Assembly: GCF_005281835.1 (NCBI RefSeq)
Contig: NZ_RZIS01000003.1
Location: forward strand, 496,001 to 560,000
Length of the DNA stretch: 64,000 nucleotides
Direction of reading: 5' to 3'
Source of the DNA: Vibrio profundi
Lineage (GTDB): Bacteria; Pseudomonadota; Gammaproteobacteria; Enterobacterales; Vibrionaceae
The position numbers were made by a program, and so were the translations under genes. Positions 35,277-43,869 of the stretch are shown here, piece after piece. The notes below the pieces were generated by a model that saw only the letters and a list, made by a program, of their open reading frames with translations, was not told the origin of the DNA and searched no databases. The stretch's first letter is position 1; each line of letters opens with the position of its first letter.

Positions 35277-35329
35277 CAAAGCCCTCGTAAAAACTATCCA
35301 CTAGCAAGAGATAGAATACGAGGGCTTTG
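35277..35329. terminator. Long inverted repeat between convergent genes
   Basis: CAAAGCCCTCGTA (35277-35289) is perfectly complementary to TACGAGGGCTTTG (35317-35329). Inside the 27-base loop, CTATC (35294-35298) pairs with GATAG (35310-35314), extending the hairpin. There is only a short T stretch on either side, so it is a probable bidirectional terminator of unusual shape. Confidence 0.6.
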
Positions 35330-35376
35330 AGTTTTCATGAGCTTAATTCGGAATTCTTACGCTCTTTGTGCAGTGC

Positions 35377-37275
35377 TCAAGAATGATTCTTAGATAAATC
35401 TGCTTGATGTTCAAACGCATAGTCGAGCACTTTTCTTAAATAGGGTGCGCCAACTTTAGAACCGCCATTACCATGCTCAATAACAACAGTCGCCACATAT
35501 TCTGGGTTGTCATATGGGGCAAAAGCAGTATACAAAGCGTGGTCGAGCAGATGACGAGCTAGCTTCTTCGAGTTATAAACTTGCCCTTCATCTAAGTCAA
35601 ACACCTGAGCGGTACCCGATTTACCACCACTCGTATATTCCGCGTTCTTAAAAGCACGGCGGCCACTACCATGACTCCCGTGATTAACCAAACGCATCGC
35701 ATTAATGGGGATATCCCACGCTTCATCACTAACGCCTGTAATTGAAGGTAATGGTTTCGGAGCCATCAAATGCTGCAGATCGAAATCAGTGCCATGATCA
35801 AGCGTTGCTCGCAATATATGTGGTGGCATAACCTTTCCGTGATTAATCAAAACCGATGTGGCTTTCGCTAGCTGCATCGGAGTGGCAGTCCAATAGCCTT
35901 GCCCGATCCCAATAGGAACAGTGTCGCCCTGATACCAAGGTGTGCGATAACGTGCCATTTTCCAATCTCGAGTTGGCATATTGGCATTACTTTCTTCATA
36001 GATATCAATGCCCGTGGGTTTTCCGAAACCGAATCGATTCATCCACGTTGAAATTCTATCCATTCCTAAGTCAAAAGCGGTTTGATAAAAAAATGAGTCA
36101 ACCGATTCTTCAATTGCCTTGGTCACATCGACCGGTCCGTGCCCCCAACGTTTCCAATCTCGCCACGCTTTGGAGTTTGGCTTTGAACCCGGAATCCGCC
36201 ATACGCCATGATCGTTTCGAGTGGTGTTTTTGGTAATCACATGTTCTTGTAAACCAGCAACCGCCATAAATGGTTTCACGGTAGATGCAGGAGGGTACAC
36301 ACCTAACGTAGTGCGATTAACTAACGGGCGAGCCGGATCATTCAATAGGCGCTGATAATTCTTACTTGAAATACCATCGACAAATAAATTGGGGTCATAG
36401 CTTGGGCTAGAAGCCATCGCCAGCACACTATTATCCTGTGGGTCTAAGATAACGGCACTGCCAGTTCTGTGGTCGAGTTGTTGGTACACGTACTTTTGAA
36501 GTTCAAGATCGATATTGAGCACGATATCTTTACCAGCAACAGGAGGAACATACTTAATAGTACGAACAACCCGACCTCGGCTGTTCACTTCAACTTCTTG
36601 ATAGCCTTTCTGACCATGTAAAATATCTTCGTAGTACTTCTCGACACCAAGCTTCCCAATCACTTGTGTCGCCTGATAATTGGCGTCTTTACCGTTTTCC
36701 GCTAAACGCCTTAAATCGTTATCGTTAATATGTGCAACATAACCTAGAACATGTGTGAGTACTTCGCCGTTAGGGTAGTATCGCTTCAAGCTGGTTTCGA
36801 TAGATAGGCTAGGAAACTGATATTGATGTACAGAAAACTTAGCAATCTCTACTTCATTTAAGTTATCTAAAATCATCACCGATTTAAAACGACGCGCTTT
36901 GTGAAAGCGCTTCCTAAACTTATTAACCTGTTTTGGTTCAAGAGGAATGATTTTATTGAGTTGCTCCAGCATCGACTCAACGTTTTCCGTTTGCTCGGGA
37001 ATCATGGTCAGGGCATAAACAAGTTTGTTCTCAGCCAATAGCGCACCATTTCTGTCATATATCAGACCACGAGTTGGCGGAATAGGGAGAATTTTAATGC
37101 GATTGCCGTCAGAGCGAGTTTGGTAGTCATCAAAGTTCCTAACCTGCAAATGGTAGAGGTTGGCGATCAGTACCATAGTGAGCAAGAGGATTCCGGAAAA
37201 CGCTACGATTACACGTCGTTGGAATAGTTTTACTTCGCCTTTATGATCACGAAACTTAACGCGCTTATGATTCAT
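35377..37275 (-). CDS. mrdA: Penicillin-binding protein 2 (peptidoglycan transpeptidase)
   Basis: A 632-residue class B PBP: one N-terminal membrane helix (VIVAFSGILLLTMVLIANLYHLQ), the PBP dimer domain (PPTRGLIYDRNGALLAEN), and the transpeptidase. Active-site motifs are S331-TVK (YPPASTVKPF), SVD at 391-393 and KSGTA at 552-556. PBP2 makes cross-links for cell elongation with RodA. Neither rodA nor dacA/rlpA lies next to it, unlike the usual elongation operon, so this may be a second PBP2 copy. AAGG 8 bp before the ATG supports the start. Confidence 0.9.
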   Translation of the reverse strand: MNHKRVKFRDHKGEVKLFQRRVIVAFSGILLLTMVLIANLYHLQVRNFDDYQTRSDGNRIKILPIPPTRGLIYDRNGALLAENKLVYALTMIPEQTENVESMLEQLNKIIPLEPKQVNKFRKRFHKARRFKSVMILDNLNEVEIAKFSVHQYQFPSLSIETSLKRYYPNGEVLTHVLGYVAHINDNDLRRLAENGKDANYQATQVIGKLGVEKYYEDILHGQKGYQEVEVNSRGRVVRTIKYVPPVAGKDIVLNIDLELQKYVYQQLDHRTGSAVILDPQDNSVLAMASSPSYDPNLFVDGISSKNYQRLLNDPARPLVNRTTLGVYPPASTVKPFMAVAGLQEHVITKNTTRNDHGVWRIPGSKPNSKAWRDWKRWGHGPVDVTKAIEESVDSFFYQTAFDLGMDRISTWMNRFGFGKPTGIDIYEESNANMPTRDWKMARYRTPWYQGDTVPIGIGQGYWTATPMQLAKATSVLINHGKVMPPHILRATLDHGTDFDLQHLMAPKPLPSITGVSDEAWDIPINAMRLVNHGSHGSGRRAFKNAEYTSGGKSGTAQVFDLDEGQVYNSKKLARHLLDHALYTAFAPYDNPEYVATVVIEHGNGGSKVGAPYLRKVLDYAFEHQADLSKNHS

Positions 37276-37422
37276 CGAAGTTGACCTTGTTACATTCAGT
37301 TACATCCAGAGAAAGGCGAACTTTATCTGAATTTAGTCTGCGTTTTGTAAATATTGTGTCAGTATCCTCATGCGGCCATATTTAGCGAATCCAGCAGATG
37401 AGTTCATCGAATATGGGGGGCA

Positions 37423-37456
37423 TAAAAAAAGCCCAGCTTGAAAGCTAGGCCTTTTT
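37423..37456 (-). terminator. Terminator of the ABC-class ATPase gene
   Basis: Read on the minus strand, AAAGGCCTAGCTT / AAGCTGGGCTTT forms a near-perfect stem followed by a run of seven T. Confidence 0.82.
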
Positions 37457-37475
37457 CACGTGTAATGCAGAAATA

Positions 37476-39131
37476 TTAATTTGATGCTTTAAATTGAGAT
37501 TTTCGCATTCGGTTTAGAGCAGCCATTACATCTAGAGTACGAGGCTTCGCTAGATCACCGTAATTTGGCATATTTGCATGCCACTCTTCAGTAAGCAACG
37601 AGTCGAACTCTTTAGCTGGATTTGAAGACCAACCTGGTAACTGTGCAAACTGGAACCAAGCCCAACCAATCGCATTCACTTCTGACGCCGACTCTAATTG
37701 CTCAAGGGCACTTAAATCAGCGAACTCTTTACCAAAACGCAGTGAGTCTTTGCCTTTCGCTGAAACACGGAACTTACCATCGGTAAGAATATTCATTAGT
37801 GCGGCACGGTTAAATGAGCGTGGTACAAAAGACGCTAGTTCGCTTTCGCACTCATTAGAACGTTGAGTAGGGTGCTGTTTAATGACTTCTTTCGCTTTAT
37901 CTGTTACGTCTACCGCTTGGTAATCGTGCATTTGGATAACGGTATCAGCCACATCTAGGTAATCACCAGAACCGCCCATAACAACTAATGTGGAGATTTC
38001 CATGGTGTCTCGTAATTGGCCAATGCGATCAACCAACGGAGTAATCGGCTCATCACCCTTAGAAACCAATGCTTGCATACGTTCATCACGAATCATAAAG
38101 TTTGTTGCTGAGGTATCTTCATCAATCAATAATGTCTGTGCGCCGGCTTCGATAGATTCTTGTAGCCAAGCCGCTTGAGAAGTAGAACCTGAAGCGTCTT
38201 GCGTCGTAAAGTCGCTAGTATCTTTACCCATAGGCAAGTGGTTAATGTAGTTAGACAGGTTTAAATGATGAACACAGCGGCCATCTTCTGCACGAATCTT
38301 CATTGCTTGCTGGTTAGTTACAATACCCTCACGGCCGTCACCAGGAATGTGATTGTAAATAGAGCGCTCAACGGCGTTTAGTAGTGTTGATTTACCGTGA
38401 AAGCCACCACCGACAATGAGAGTGATGCCTTTCGGAATACCCATACCTTTCACTTCACCTTGGTTTGGTGTTTTTAGTGCAACAGTTAAGGATTGTGGCG
38501 CTTCAAAAGGCACAGCGTCTTTCATTGGTAAATCACAGTTACCCGCAATACGTGGAAGTACACTGCCATTCGCAACGAATGCAGCTAAGTTATGCTCATC
38601 TAATTGCTTGCGTAGCGCTTCTTGGTCTTCAACCACCTGACAGTGTTGAACCAATGCATCAAAATCAAGTTCTCTTTCTAAAGTCGCACGACGGATAAAC
38701 TTAGGAAGGTAGAAAGTAATAATGTTGATCGCTTTCTTCGCTAGGATATTGCGCCCATCAGCGGGTAAGTTAATACGAAAGCGAATTTCGATACCGTGCT
38801 CGGTGAATACGACTGCCGTATTATCTAATACAGTTTGGCCTGTAAGTGCGATAGAAACCGTTGCTTCTTGCTTGGCAAATTCTGCAAAGCTACGTGCAAT
38901 AAAATCACGAGCAGCAACTTGGTAAGCCTGCGATTTCCCTTTTAGCCATTCCAATCCTGTTAACGACCAAGCGCGAGTCGCACGGAAACGAGAAGCTGAG
39001 GCGTATGGGTCACCTTGAATGTGATCGACATGCAATTCAAAATCACCGAAGTCGTATTGACCTTTAATTTGTTGATATGCGCGGTAGTTCTGTTTTTCTA
39101 GCTTCTTCAGCTTTGCAGTCAACTGATCCAT
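37476..39131 (-). CDS. Predicted ATPase of the ABC class
   Basis: A 551-residue soluble protein. The Walker A motif is VGGGFHGKSTLLNAVE (about residues 240-255) and the Walker B region LLIDEDTSATNFMIRDERM (about 330-350), the hallmark of COG3044-type ABC-class ATPases. The N-terminal 200 residues (DFELHVDHIQGDPYASASRFR) and the C-terminal helical part are also family-specific. There is no membrane partner, so it is not a transporter; the role of the family is unknown. It is transcribed singly on the minus strand between PBP2 and the EAL gene. Confidence 0.88.
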   Translation of the reverse strand: MDQLTAKLKKLEKQNYRAYQQIKGQYDFGDFELHVDHIQGDPYASASRFRATRAWSLTGLEWLKGKSQAYQVAARDFIARSFAEFAKQEATVSIALTGQTVLDNTAVVFTEHGIEIRFRINLPADGRNILAKKAINIITFYLPKFIRRATLERELDFDALVQHCQVVEDQEALRKQLDEHNLAAFVANGSVLPRIAGNCDLPMKDAVPFEAPQSLTVALKTPNQGEVKGMGIPKGITLIVGGGFHGKSTLLNAVERSIYNHIPGDGREGIVTNQQAMKIRAEDGRCVHHLNLSNYINHLPMGKDTSDFTTQDASGSTSQAAWLQESIEAGAQTLLIDEDTSATNFMIRDERMQALVSKGDEPITPLVDRIGQLRDTMEISTLVVMGGSGDYLDVADTVIQMHDYQAVDVTDKAKEVIKQHPTQRSNECESELASFVPRSFNRAALMNILTDGKFRVSAKGKDSLRFGKEFADLSALEQLESASEVNAIGWAWFQFAQLPGWSSNPAKEFDSLLTEEWHANMPNYGDLAKPRTLDVMAALNRMRKSQFKASN

Positions 39132-39215
39132 AACGAAGTGTGCCTATTATAAAAGAGAAAGGCGGCGATTATAGAAACCGCCACCTATAGAGTAAAGAGA
39201 AACTAGTACTAATTT

Positions 39216-41129
39216 CTATGGGAAGGCATATTGTGCCGTTCCTAAGTAGTTTTGATTGATTAAGCTGTGCTCAAACTCTTGTCCTGGCATAGGTTTTCCA
39301 TACAAATAGCCTTGTCCAACTTCGCAACCTTCTTCGATGATAAAGCGCTCTTGAAACTCAGATTCAATCCCCTCAATGACAACTTTAAGATCAAGCTTCT
39401 TAGCAATCTGAATAATGGAACGAACGATTTCTACGTCATCATCGGATTTATGCATTTGGTCTATGAAACTTTTATCCACTTTGATGAAATCGAACGGAAA
39501 TTTTTTGAGATAACTAAATGAAGCGTAGCCAGTACCGAAGTCATCCAGTGACAATGTAACGCCAATTTCATGTAGTGACTCCAACGTATTCTTCGCCACC
39601 ACTTCATCAGCAATCAAACCGCTCTCTGTAACTTCTAGTTCAAGGAAGTGCGGTGGTAAATGATAAGTTTCAAGCAAGTGGGTGACTTGCTCAGAAAACT
39701 GAGCGTTTTTAAGCTGAACGGCGGAAACATTCACCGCCATTTTGAAGTCTTCCACGTACTTCGACCATTCTTTGGCTTTTTCTATTGCAGCGCGAAGCAC
39801 AAAGCTTCCCACTTCAAAGATTAAACCATTTTGCTCAGCCATATGAATGAGCGTTTCGTTTGAGATATCTCCCAAAACCGGGTGCCTCCAACGAAGCAGT
39901 GCTTCGGCACCAATCCATTTATGAGTTACCGGACACACCTTTGGTTGGAAGTAGAGCATTAAATCGTCGTTACGAACCGCTTGCAGTAAATAACTTTCTA
40001 GTTGGTTGATATGGCTTTGATTTTCCGTGTGAGACTGGGAATAGTAAGCGTACTTTTGCCCTGAATCTTTACATGCAATCATCGCTTCACTGGCGTTTTG
40101 AAGAAGTGATGCAGCTTCTTGCCCAACATGGCTTACTGCAATCCCAATAAACGCATGGAGATGAACCATGTCTTTACCAATGGTGAATTCTGAATGGCCG
40201 ATTTCAACCAACCGATGGCATAATTCGTCTAAACGATGTTGAAGATCATTGGAACTAAAAGCGATCGCTAAATCAACGGAAGTTGGTCTACCTGTTACAA
40301 CTTCAATATCATCAATGCAACCTAAGCGCTCTCTGTATTCTATAAGTACTTTATCAAGTGCTTGATAACCATAGCGTGATTGAATTCGTCTACCGTTAGT
40401 AAAGCCAATATGGATGACCGCAATATGTTGCTGGGATTTGGTTTGAGAAGGCAGCAACATGTGATTCAACTGGCTTTCAAATGCGTTTCGATTTAGGAAC
40501 CCAGTGCCGAGGTCGTGGCTTTTTTGGTAAGAAATTTTTTGTTCTGCTGCTTTGCGTTTATCAATTTCTTGATTCAATGAATAGTTTAGGCTGGCGAGAT
40601 CTTTGGTTCGAGTATGAACACGATTTTTCAGTTCGTTGTTAAGCTGAACTAATTTGGCGTGTTGAAACAAAGTAGTAAGCTGAGACTCAATTGAAACACG
40701 AAAGCTTTCGAGTAGTTTGATGTAGGTTGGTGTGTAGTGATTTTCTTTGTTATCTAGTATACAAATTGTGCCAAATGGTTCGCCATTTGGCCAAAGTAAT
40801 GGGATTCCGCAATAAGACACCATCCCAAGTTTGATGTCTGGGTTGTGATCCCAATCCTTATCCGAAAGGGCGTCCGGTACAATGAGTCTACTTTTGTTTT
40901 CAATCACCGACTCACAATACAACCCATTCCCCAAACCTTCAGAATCACCTTCAGCGTATGGGTTAGAGTCAGACTGGCTACTAGAAAAAACCTCTATCGA
41001 TTCGGTATGGATCCGCATCACTAGCGCTGCTGGGACCTCTGTTATTTGGGCAAGAAGATCGACAATATTTTGCCATCCTTCTTTCATATCCAGAGGGATT
41101 TCTAGTTCTATTGTATTAATTTTTGTCAT
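39216..41129 (-). CDS. GAF - degenerate GGDEF - EAL cyclic di-GMP phosphodiesterase
   Basis: A 637-residue three-domain protein. The GAF domain spans about residues 1-165 (SYCGIPLLWPNGEPFGTICILD); a coiled coil (LNNELKNRVHTRTKDLASLN) leads to a GGDEF-like domain (HDLGTGFLNRNAFESQL) whose active loop reads RPTSVDLAIAF, so cyclase activity is lost. The EAL domain (from ~385) is intact: GAEALLRW, MAVNVSAVQL, LELEVTESGL, LSLDDFGTGY, FIKVDKSF, VVIEGIES, GQGYLYGKPMP. It should degrade cyclic di-GMP under control of the GAF ligand. ATG 41129 is preferred, with GAGAG 5-6 bp upstream; an ATG at 41162 would add 11 residues. Confidence 0.9.
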   Translation of the reverse strand: MTKINTIELEIPLDMKEGWQNIVDLLAQITEVPAALVMRIHTESIEVFSSSQSDSNPYAEGDSEGLGNGLYCESVIENKSRLIVPDALSDKDWDHNPDIKLGMVSYCGIPLLWPNGEPFGTICILDNKENHYTPTYIKLLESFRVSIESQLTTLFQHAKLVQLNNELKNRVHTRTKDLASLNYSLNQEIDKRKAAEQKISYQKSHDLGTGFLNRNAFESQLNHMLLPSQTKSQQHIAVIHIGFTNGRRIQSRYGYQALDKVLIEYRERLGCIDDIEVVTGRPTSVDLAIAFSSNDLQHRLDELCHRLVEIGHSEFTIGKDMVHLHAFIGIAVSHVGQEAASLLQNASEAMIACKDSGQKYAYYSQSHTENQSHINQLESYLLQAVRNDDLMLYFQPKVCPVTHKWIGAEALLRWRHPVLGDISNETLIHMAEQNGLIFEVGSFVLRAAIEKAKEWSKYVEDFKMAVNVSAVQLKNAQFSEQVTHLLETYHLPPHFLELEVTESGLIADEVVAKNTLESLHEIGVTLSLDDFGTGYASFSYLKKFPFDFIKVDKSFIDQMHKSDDDVEIVRSIIQIAKKLDLKVVIEGIESEFQERFIIEEGCEVGQGYLYGKPMPGQEFEHSLINQNYLGTAQYAFP

Positions 41130-41234
41130 ATAAGCTCTCATTCCGTCACGCGATGAAAACACTTCCTGTGTTAATAGCTGCGTAAGATGTAATGACGACG
41201 TTGTTCAACCTAAATTTAGTATAAGAAAGGAAAT

Positions 41235-41266
41235 CAAAAAAAGCCCTTGCAATTTAACAAGGGCTC
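41235..41266 (-). terminator. Rho-independent terminator of fabV
   Basis: AGCCCTTG (41242-41249) pairs with CAAGGGCT (41258-41265). On the minus strand the stem is followed by seven T. Confidence 0.85.
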
Positions 41267-41308
41267 TTAGAGTTTGACAGGGATCTCATTACTGAGACCG
41301 CTTCAACA

Positions 41309-42508
41309 TCAAGGGGTTAACTTTATAAAATTATCAATATCTATTGGATCACTGTAATCTATGGTCGACAAGTCAAATCCATTTAGTTGCATAAACTCCT
41401 TTTTGAATCCGTCATAATCCCCAATCACAGTAAAATTGTCTGAATTCATCGCTTCTAACAGCTCAGAAACGTGGTGTTGAGTTTCAGGATCAAGTTCGTG
41501 TTCGTCCATTCTTAATAAGCGTTCACCATCCAAAGGTACTAATTTTTGACCATACAATTTAGTACTAAAGAGGCGCTGCATTTGCTCTATACATCCTTCG
41601 TGCGTGCCACTTTGCTTCATGATTTTATAGAGAGCTAAGATGTAGGGTGATAACGCAGGGATGAATACGCTCGCTTTTGTCACTAAAGCTTTACACACCG
41701 TTGCATAGGCGTTGCCATTGAAGTTGGCGAGTTTTAGATTAAGGGAATGACTCGTTTGATGTAGATCTATTTTTGCGCGGCCAAGGGTTCCATCGAGATA
41801 AATAGGGTGGGTGGCTTGTGGCCCAACATAAGAGAAAGCGATAGTCTTACAGCCATCAGCGATTGATTCAGCGTTGATTAGAGTATCGATCCAACTTTCC
41901 CAGTCTTCTCCTCCCATGACTTTTAGGGTTGCGAGCTCTTCATCGACAGTTGCTGGTTCAATGGTAGTTTCACACCAGCGATCGTGTTCAAGTGAAATAG
42001 TCGAACCAGAAACACTTTGCCCGATCGGCTTTATCGCCGATCGCCAAAATTCTTCAGAGCCTGGCTTTGGCCTAATCCCTGCAGCGAGGCTATAAATGAC
42101 AAGATCAACTTCACCTTCAAAATATGTTTCGATAGCCTCGACAACTTGTTCTCTCGTTTGAGTAGAAAAAGCATCACCAACTATATTAATCGCTTGTCGT
42201 TGCTCTTTTTCAGCCTCTTGTTTGAAGAAAATATTGTTGTACCAGCCTGCGCTACCTATCGATTTTTCACTAGGTCCACGCTCAAAGGAAACTCCAATTG
42301 TATCGGCTTCTGCTCCACCAAATGTTAAAGCAATCCTCGCGGCGAGCCCGAATCCAGAAGAAGCACCAATAATGAGAACACGTTTTGGGCCTTGTTTAAT
42401 AGGGTTGGCTGTCTTTACGTATTGGATTTGTTGTTTAACCGCTTCTTGGCAGCCTAGGGGATGGGCATTTTTTGCAACCACCCCTTTAATTACAGGTTCA
42501 ATGAGCAT
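41309..42508 (-). CDS. fabV: Enoyl-ACP/trans-2-enoyl-CoA reductase FabV
   Basis: A 399-residue single-subunit NADH-dependent enoyl reductase, the last step of the fatty acid elongation cycle. The family start (IEPVIKGVVAKNAHPLGC) and Rossmann motif GASSGFG (residues 48-54) are present. The active site is Tyr237-x8-Lys246, with Tyr227 also conserved (SYVGPQATHPIYLDGTLGRAK spans it). FabV is the triclosan-tolerant reductase first described in V. cholerae. AAGG 6 bp before the ATG fits. It stands alone; some Vibrio carry two fabV genes, so this may not be the only one. Confidence 0.95.
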   Translation of the reverse strand: MLIEPVIKGVVAKNAHPLGCQEAVKQQIQYVKTANPIKQGPKRVLIIGASSGFGLAARIALTFGGAEADTIGVSFERGPSEKSIGSAGWYNNIFFKQEAEKEQRQAINIVGDAFSTQTREQVVEAIETYFEGEVDLVIYSLAAGIRPKPGSEEFWRSAIKPIGQSVSGSTISLEHDRWCETTIEPATVDEELATLKVMGGEDWESWIDTLINAESIADGCKTIAFSYVGPQATHPIYLDGTLGRAKIDLHQTSHSLNLKLANFNGNAYATVCKALVTKASVFIPALSPYILALYKIMKQSGTHEGCIEQMQRLFSTKLYGQKLVPLDGERLLRMDEHELDPETQHHVSELLEAMNSDNFTVIGDYDGFKKEFMQLNGFDLSTIDYSDPIDIDNFIKLTP

Positions 42509-42589
42509 AAATAACCTTACAAGTGTCGAGGATATGCACTCAGGTTAACGTAAAGCTTTGTAAACTTTATTGAGCTAGACACGCAAAAT

Positions 42590-43195
42590 CTAAAGATATT
42601 GGTATAATTTTTCAGCCACGAAGTCAGCAATCCAAGGTTGGGCGGCCGGTTTCGGATGTAGACCATCTTTCATCATCCATTCCTCTTTTAAAATGATGTG
42701 TTCTAAAAAGAAAGGAATTATTGGCGTGTTTGTCTGGTCTGATGTTGAAGTAAAGACACTTTCAAACATCTGGTTATAGCGTTTTCCATAGTTTGGCGGT
42801 ATACGTATTTGCATAAGTACTGCATTAGCACCGGATTCTTCCACCTGCTGAATGATTTGTTTTAGGTTGCCTTCGATCACATTAGGTGGGAAGCCTCTTA
42901 ATCCGTCATTTGCACCTAGTTCAATGAGAACGACATCAGGTGTGTGCTCTTGGAGCAGTTGAGGAAGCCTAGCTAAGCCATTACCTGTGGTATCGCCAGA
43001 GATACTGCCATTGATAACTTTTACACTTTTTCCATGTTGTTCAAGTGATGATGGCAGTAGAGTTGGCCAACTTTGCTTGATATCCATGTTGTAGCCAGCG
43101 CTTAAGCTGTCGCCGAGGACTAACAAGGTAGAGCTTTGGGCAAAAACATTAGTAGAAATAACGAATATAAATAAAAAGGAAATCAGTCGCGTCAT
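42590..43195 (-). CDS. tesA: Multifunctional acyl-CoA thioesterase I / lysophospholipase (TesA)
   Basis: A 201-residue periplasmic SGNH hydrolase. ATG 43195 gives a normal signal peptide (LISFLFIFVISTNVFA). The SGNH blocks are LGDSLSAGYN (Ser30), ISGDTTGNG, IELGANDGLRG and DGLHPKPAAQP (catalytic Asp/His). TesA cleaves fatty acyl-CoA, lysophospholipids and esters. It is divergent from ybbA, and its ATG overlaps the ybbA ATG within a CATG palindrome at 43193-43196. A longer minus-strand frame to 43231 exists but would run into ybbA. Confidence 0.92.
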   Translation of the reverse strand: MTRLISFLFIFVISTNVFAQSSTLLVLGDSLSAGYNMDIKQSWPTLLPSSLEQHGKSVKVINGSISGDTTGNGLARLPQLLQEHTPDVVLIELGANDGLRGFPPNVIEGNLKQIIQQVEESGANAVLMQIRIPPNYGKRYNQMFESVFTSTSDQTNTPIIPFFLEHIILKEEWMMKDGLHPKPAAQPWIADFVAEKLYQYL

Positions 43196-43868
43196 GCATA
43201 CATCCATAATAAAAGCTGAATCTGTTACCAAACTAGTTTCTACTAATCAGGAACAATTAACAATCCTCGAAAACGTCGACCTCAACATTTTAGAAGGCGA
43301 GACAGTCGCAATTGTCGGTACATCAGGGGCAGGTAAGTCCACATTAATGACTTTGCTTGCAGGATTAGACGTTCCAACAAGCGGCGAAATTAGCCTACTT
43401 GGAAAAGCGCTTTCGCAGTTGGACGATGAAGACCGAGCCGCCATTCGAAGTGAATCTGTCGGTTTTGTATTCCAAAGCTTTCTGCTAATTCCGAGTTTGT
43501 CGGCTTTACAGAATGTTACTTTACCTTGCTTATTAAAGGGTGAAGATGAAGACATCGAGCGAGCCAAATCTCTGCTTGAATCGGTAGGGCTCAAGGATCG
43601 TGTTGACCACTTACCATCCCAACTCTCTGGGGGCGAACAGCAACGTGTCGCGCTAGCTCGCGCCTTTATGATCAAGCCAAAAATTCTGTTCGCTGACGAG
43701 CCAACAGGTAACTTAGATCAACAAACTGCGGCGAAAATTGTAGAGCTGCTTTTTGAATTGAATACTCAGCACGGTACAACGCTTGTTTTGGTCACTCATG
43801 ACTCCAAATTGGCAGAACGATGCCAACGTACACTGACGATGCAGTCTGGTCACTTGAAGGAGTCGTAA
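43194..43868 (+). CDS. ybbA: ABC transporter ATP-binding protein (YbbA-like)
   Basis: A 224-residue ATPase of the LolD/MacB type. Walker A is GTSGAGKST (residues 42-50), the signature is [14 protein letters not shown], and Walker B is [11 protein letters not shown], followed by the VTHD switch His. It pairs with the large permease downstream. Same divergent arrangement with tesA as in E. coli. The AAGGA upstream is about 13 bp from the ATG, rather far. The complex likely extracts lipid-linked or secreted molecules from the membrane, but its substrate is unproven. Confidence 0.92.
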   Translation: MHTSIIKAESVTKLVSTNQEQLTILENVDLNILEGETVAIVGTSGAGKSTLMTLLAGLDVPTSGEISLLGKALSQLDDEDRAAIRSESVGFVFQSFLLIPSLSALQNVTLPCLLKGEDEDIERAKSLLESVGLKDRVDHLPSQLSGGEQQRVALARAFMIKPKILFADEPTGNLDQQTAAKIVELLFELNTQHGTTLVLVTHDSKLAERCQRTLTMQSGHLKES

Positions 43869-43869
43869 A

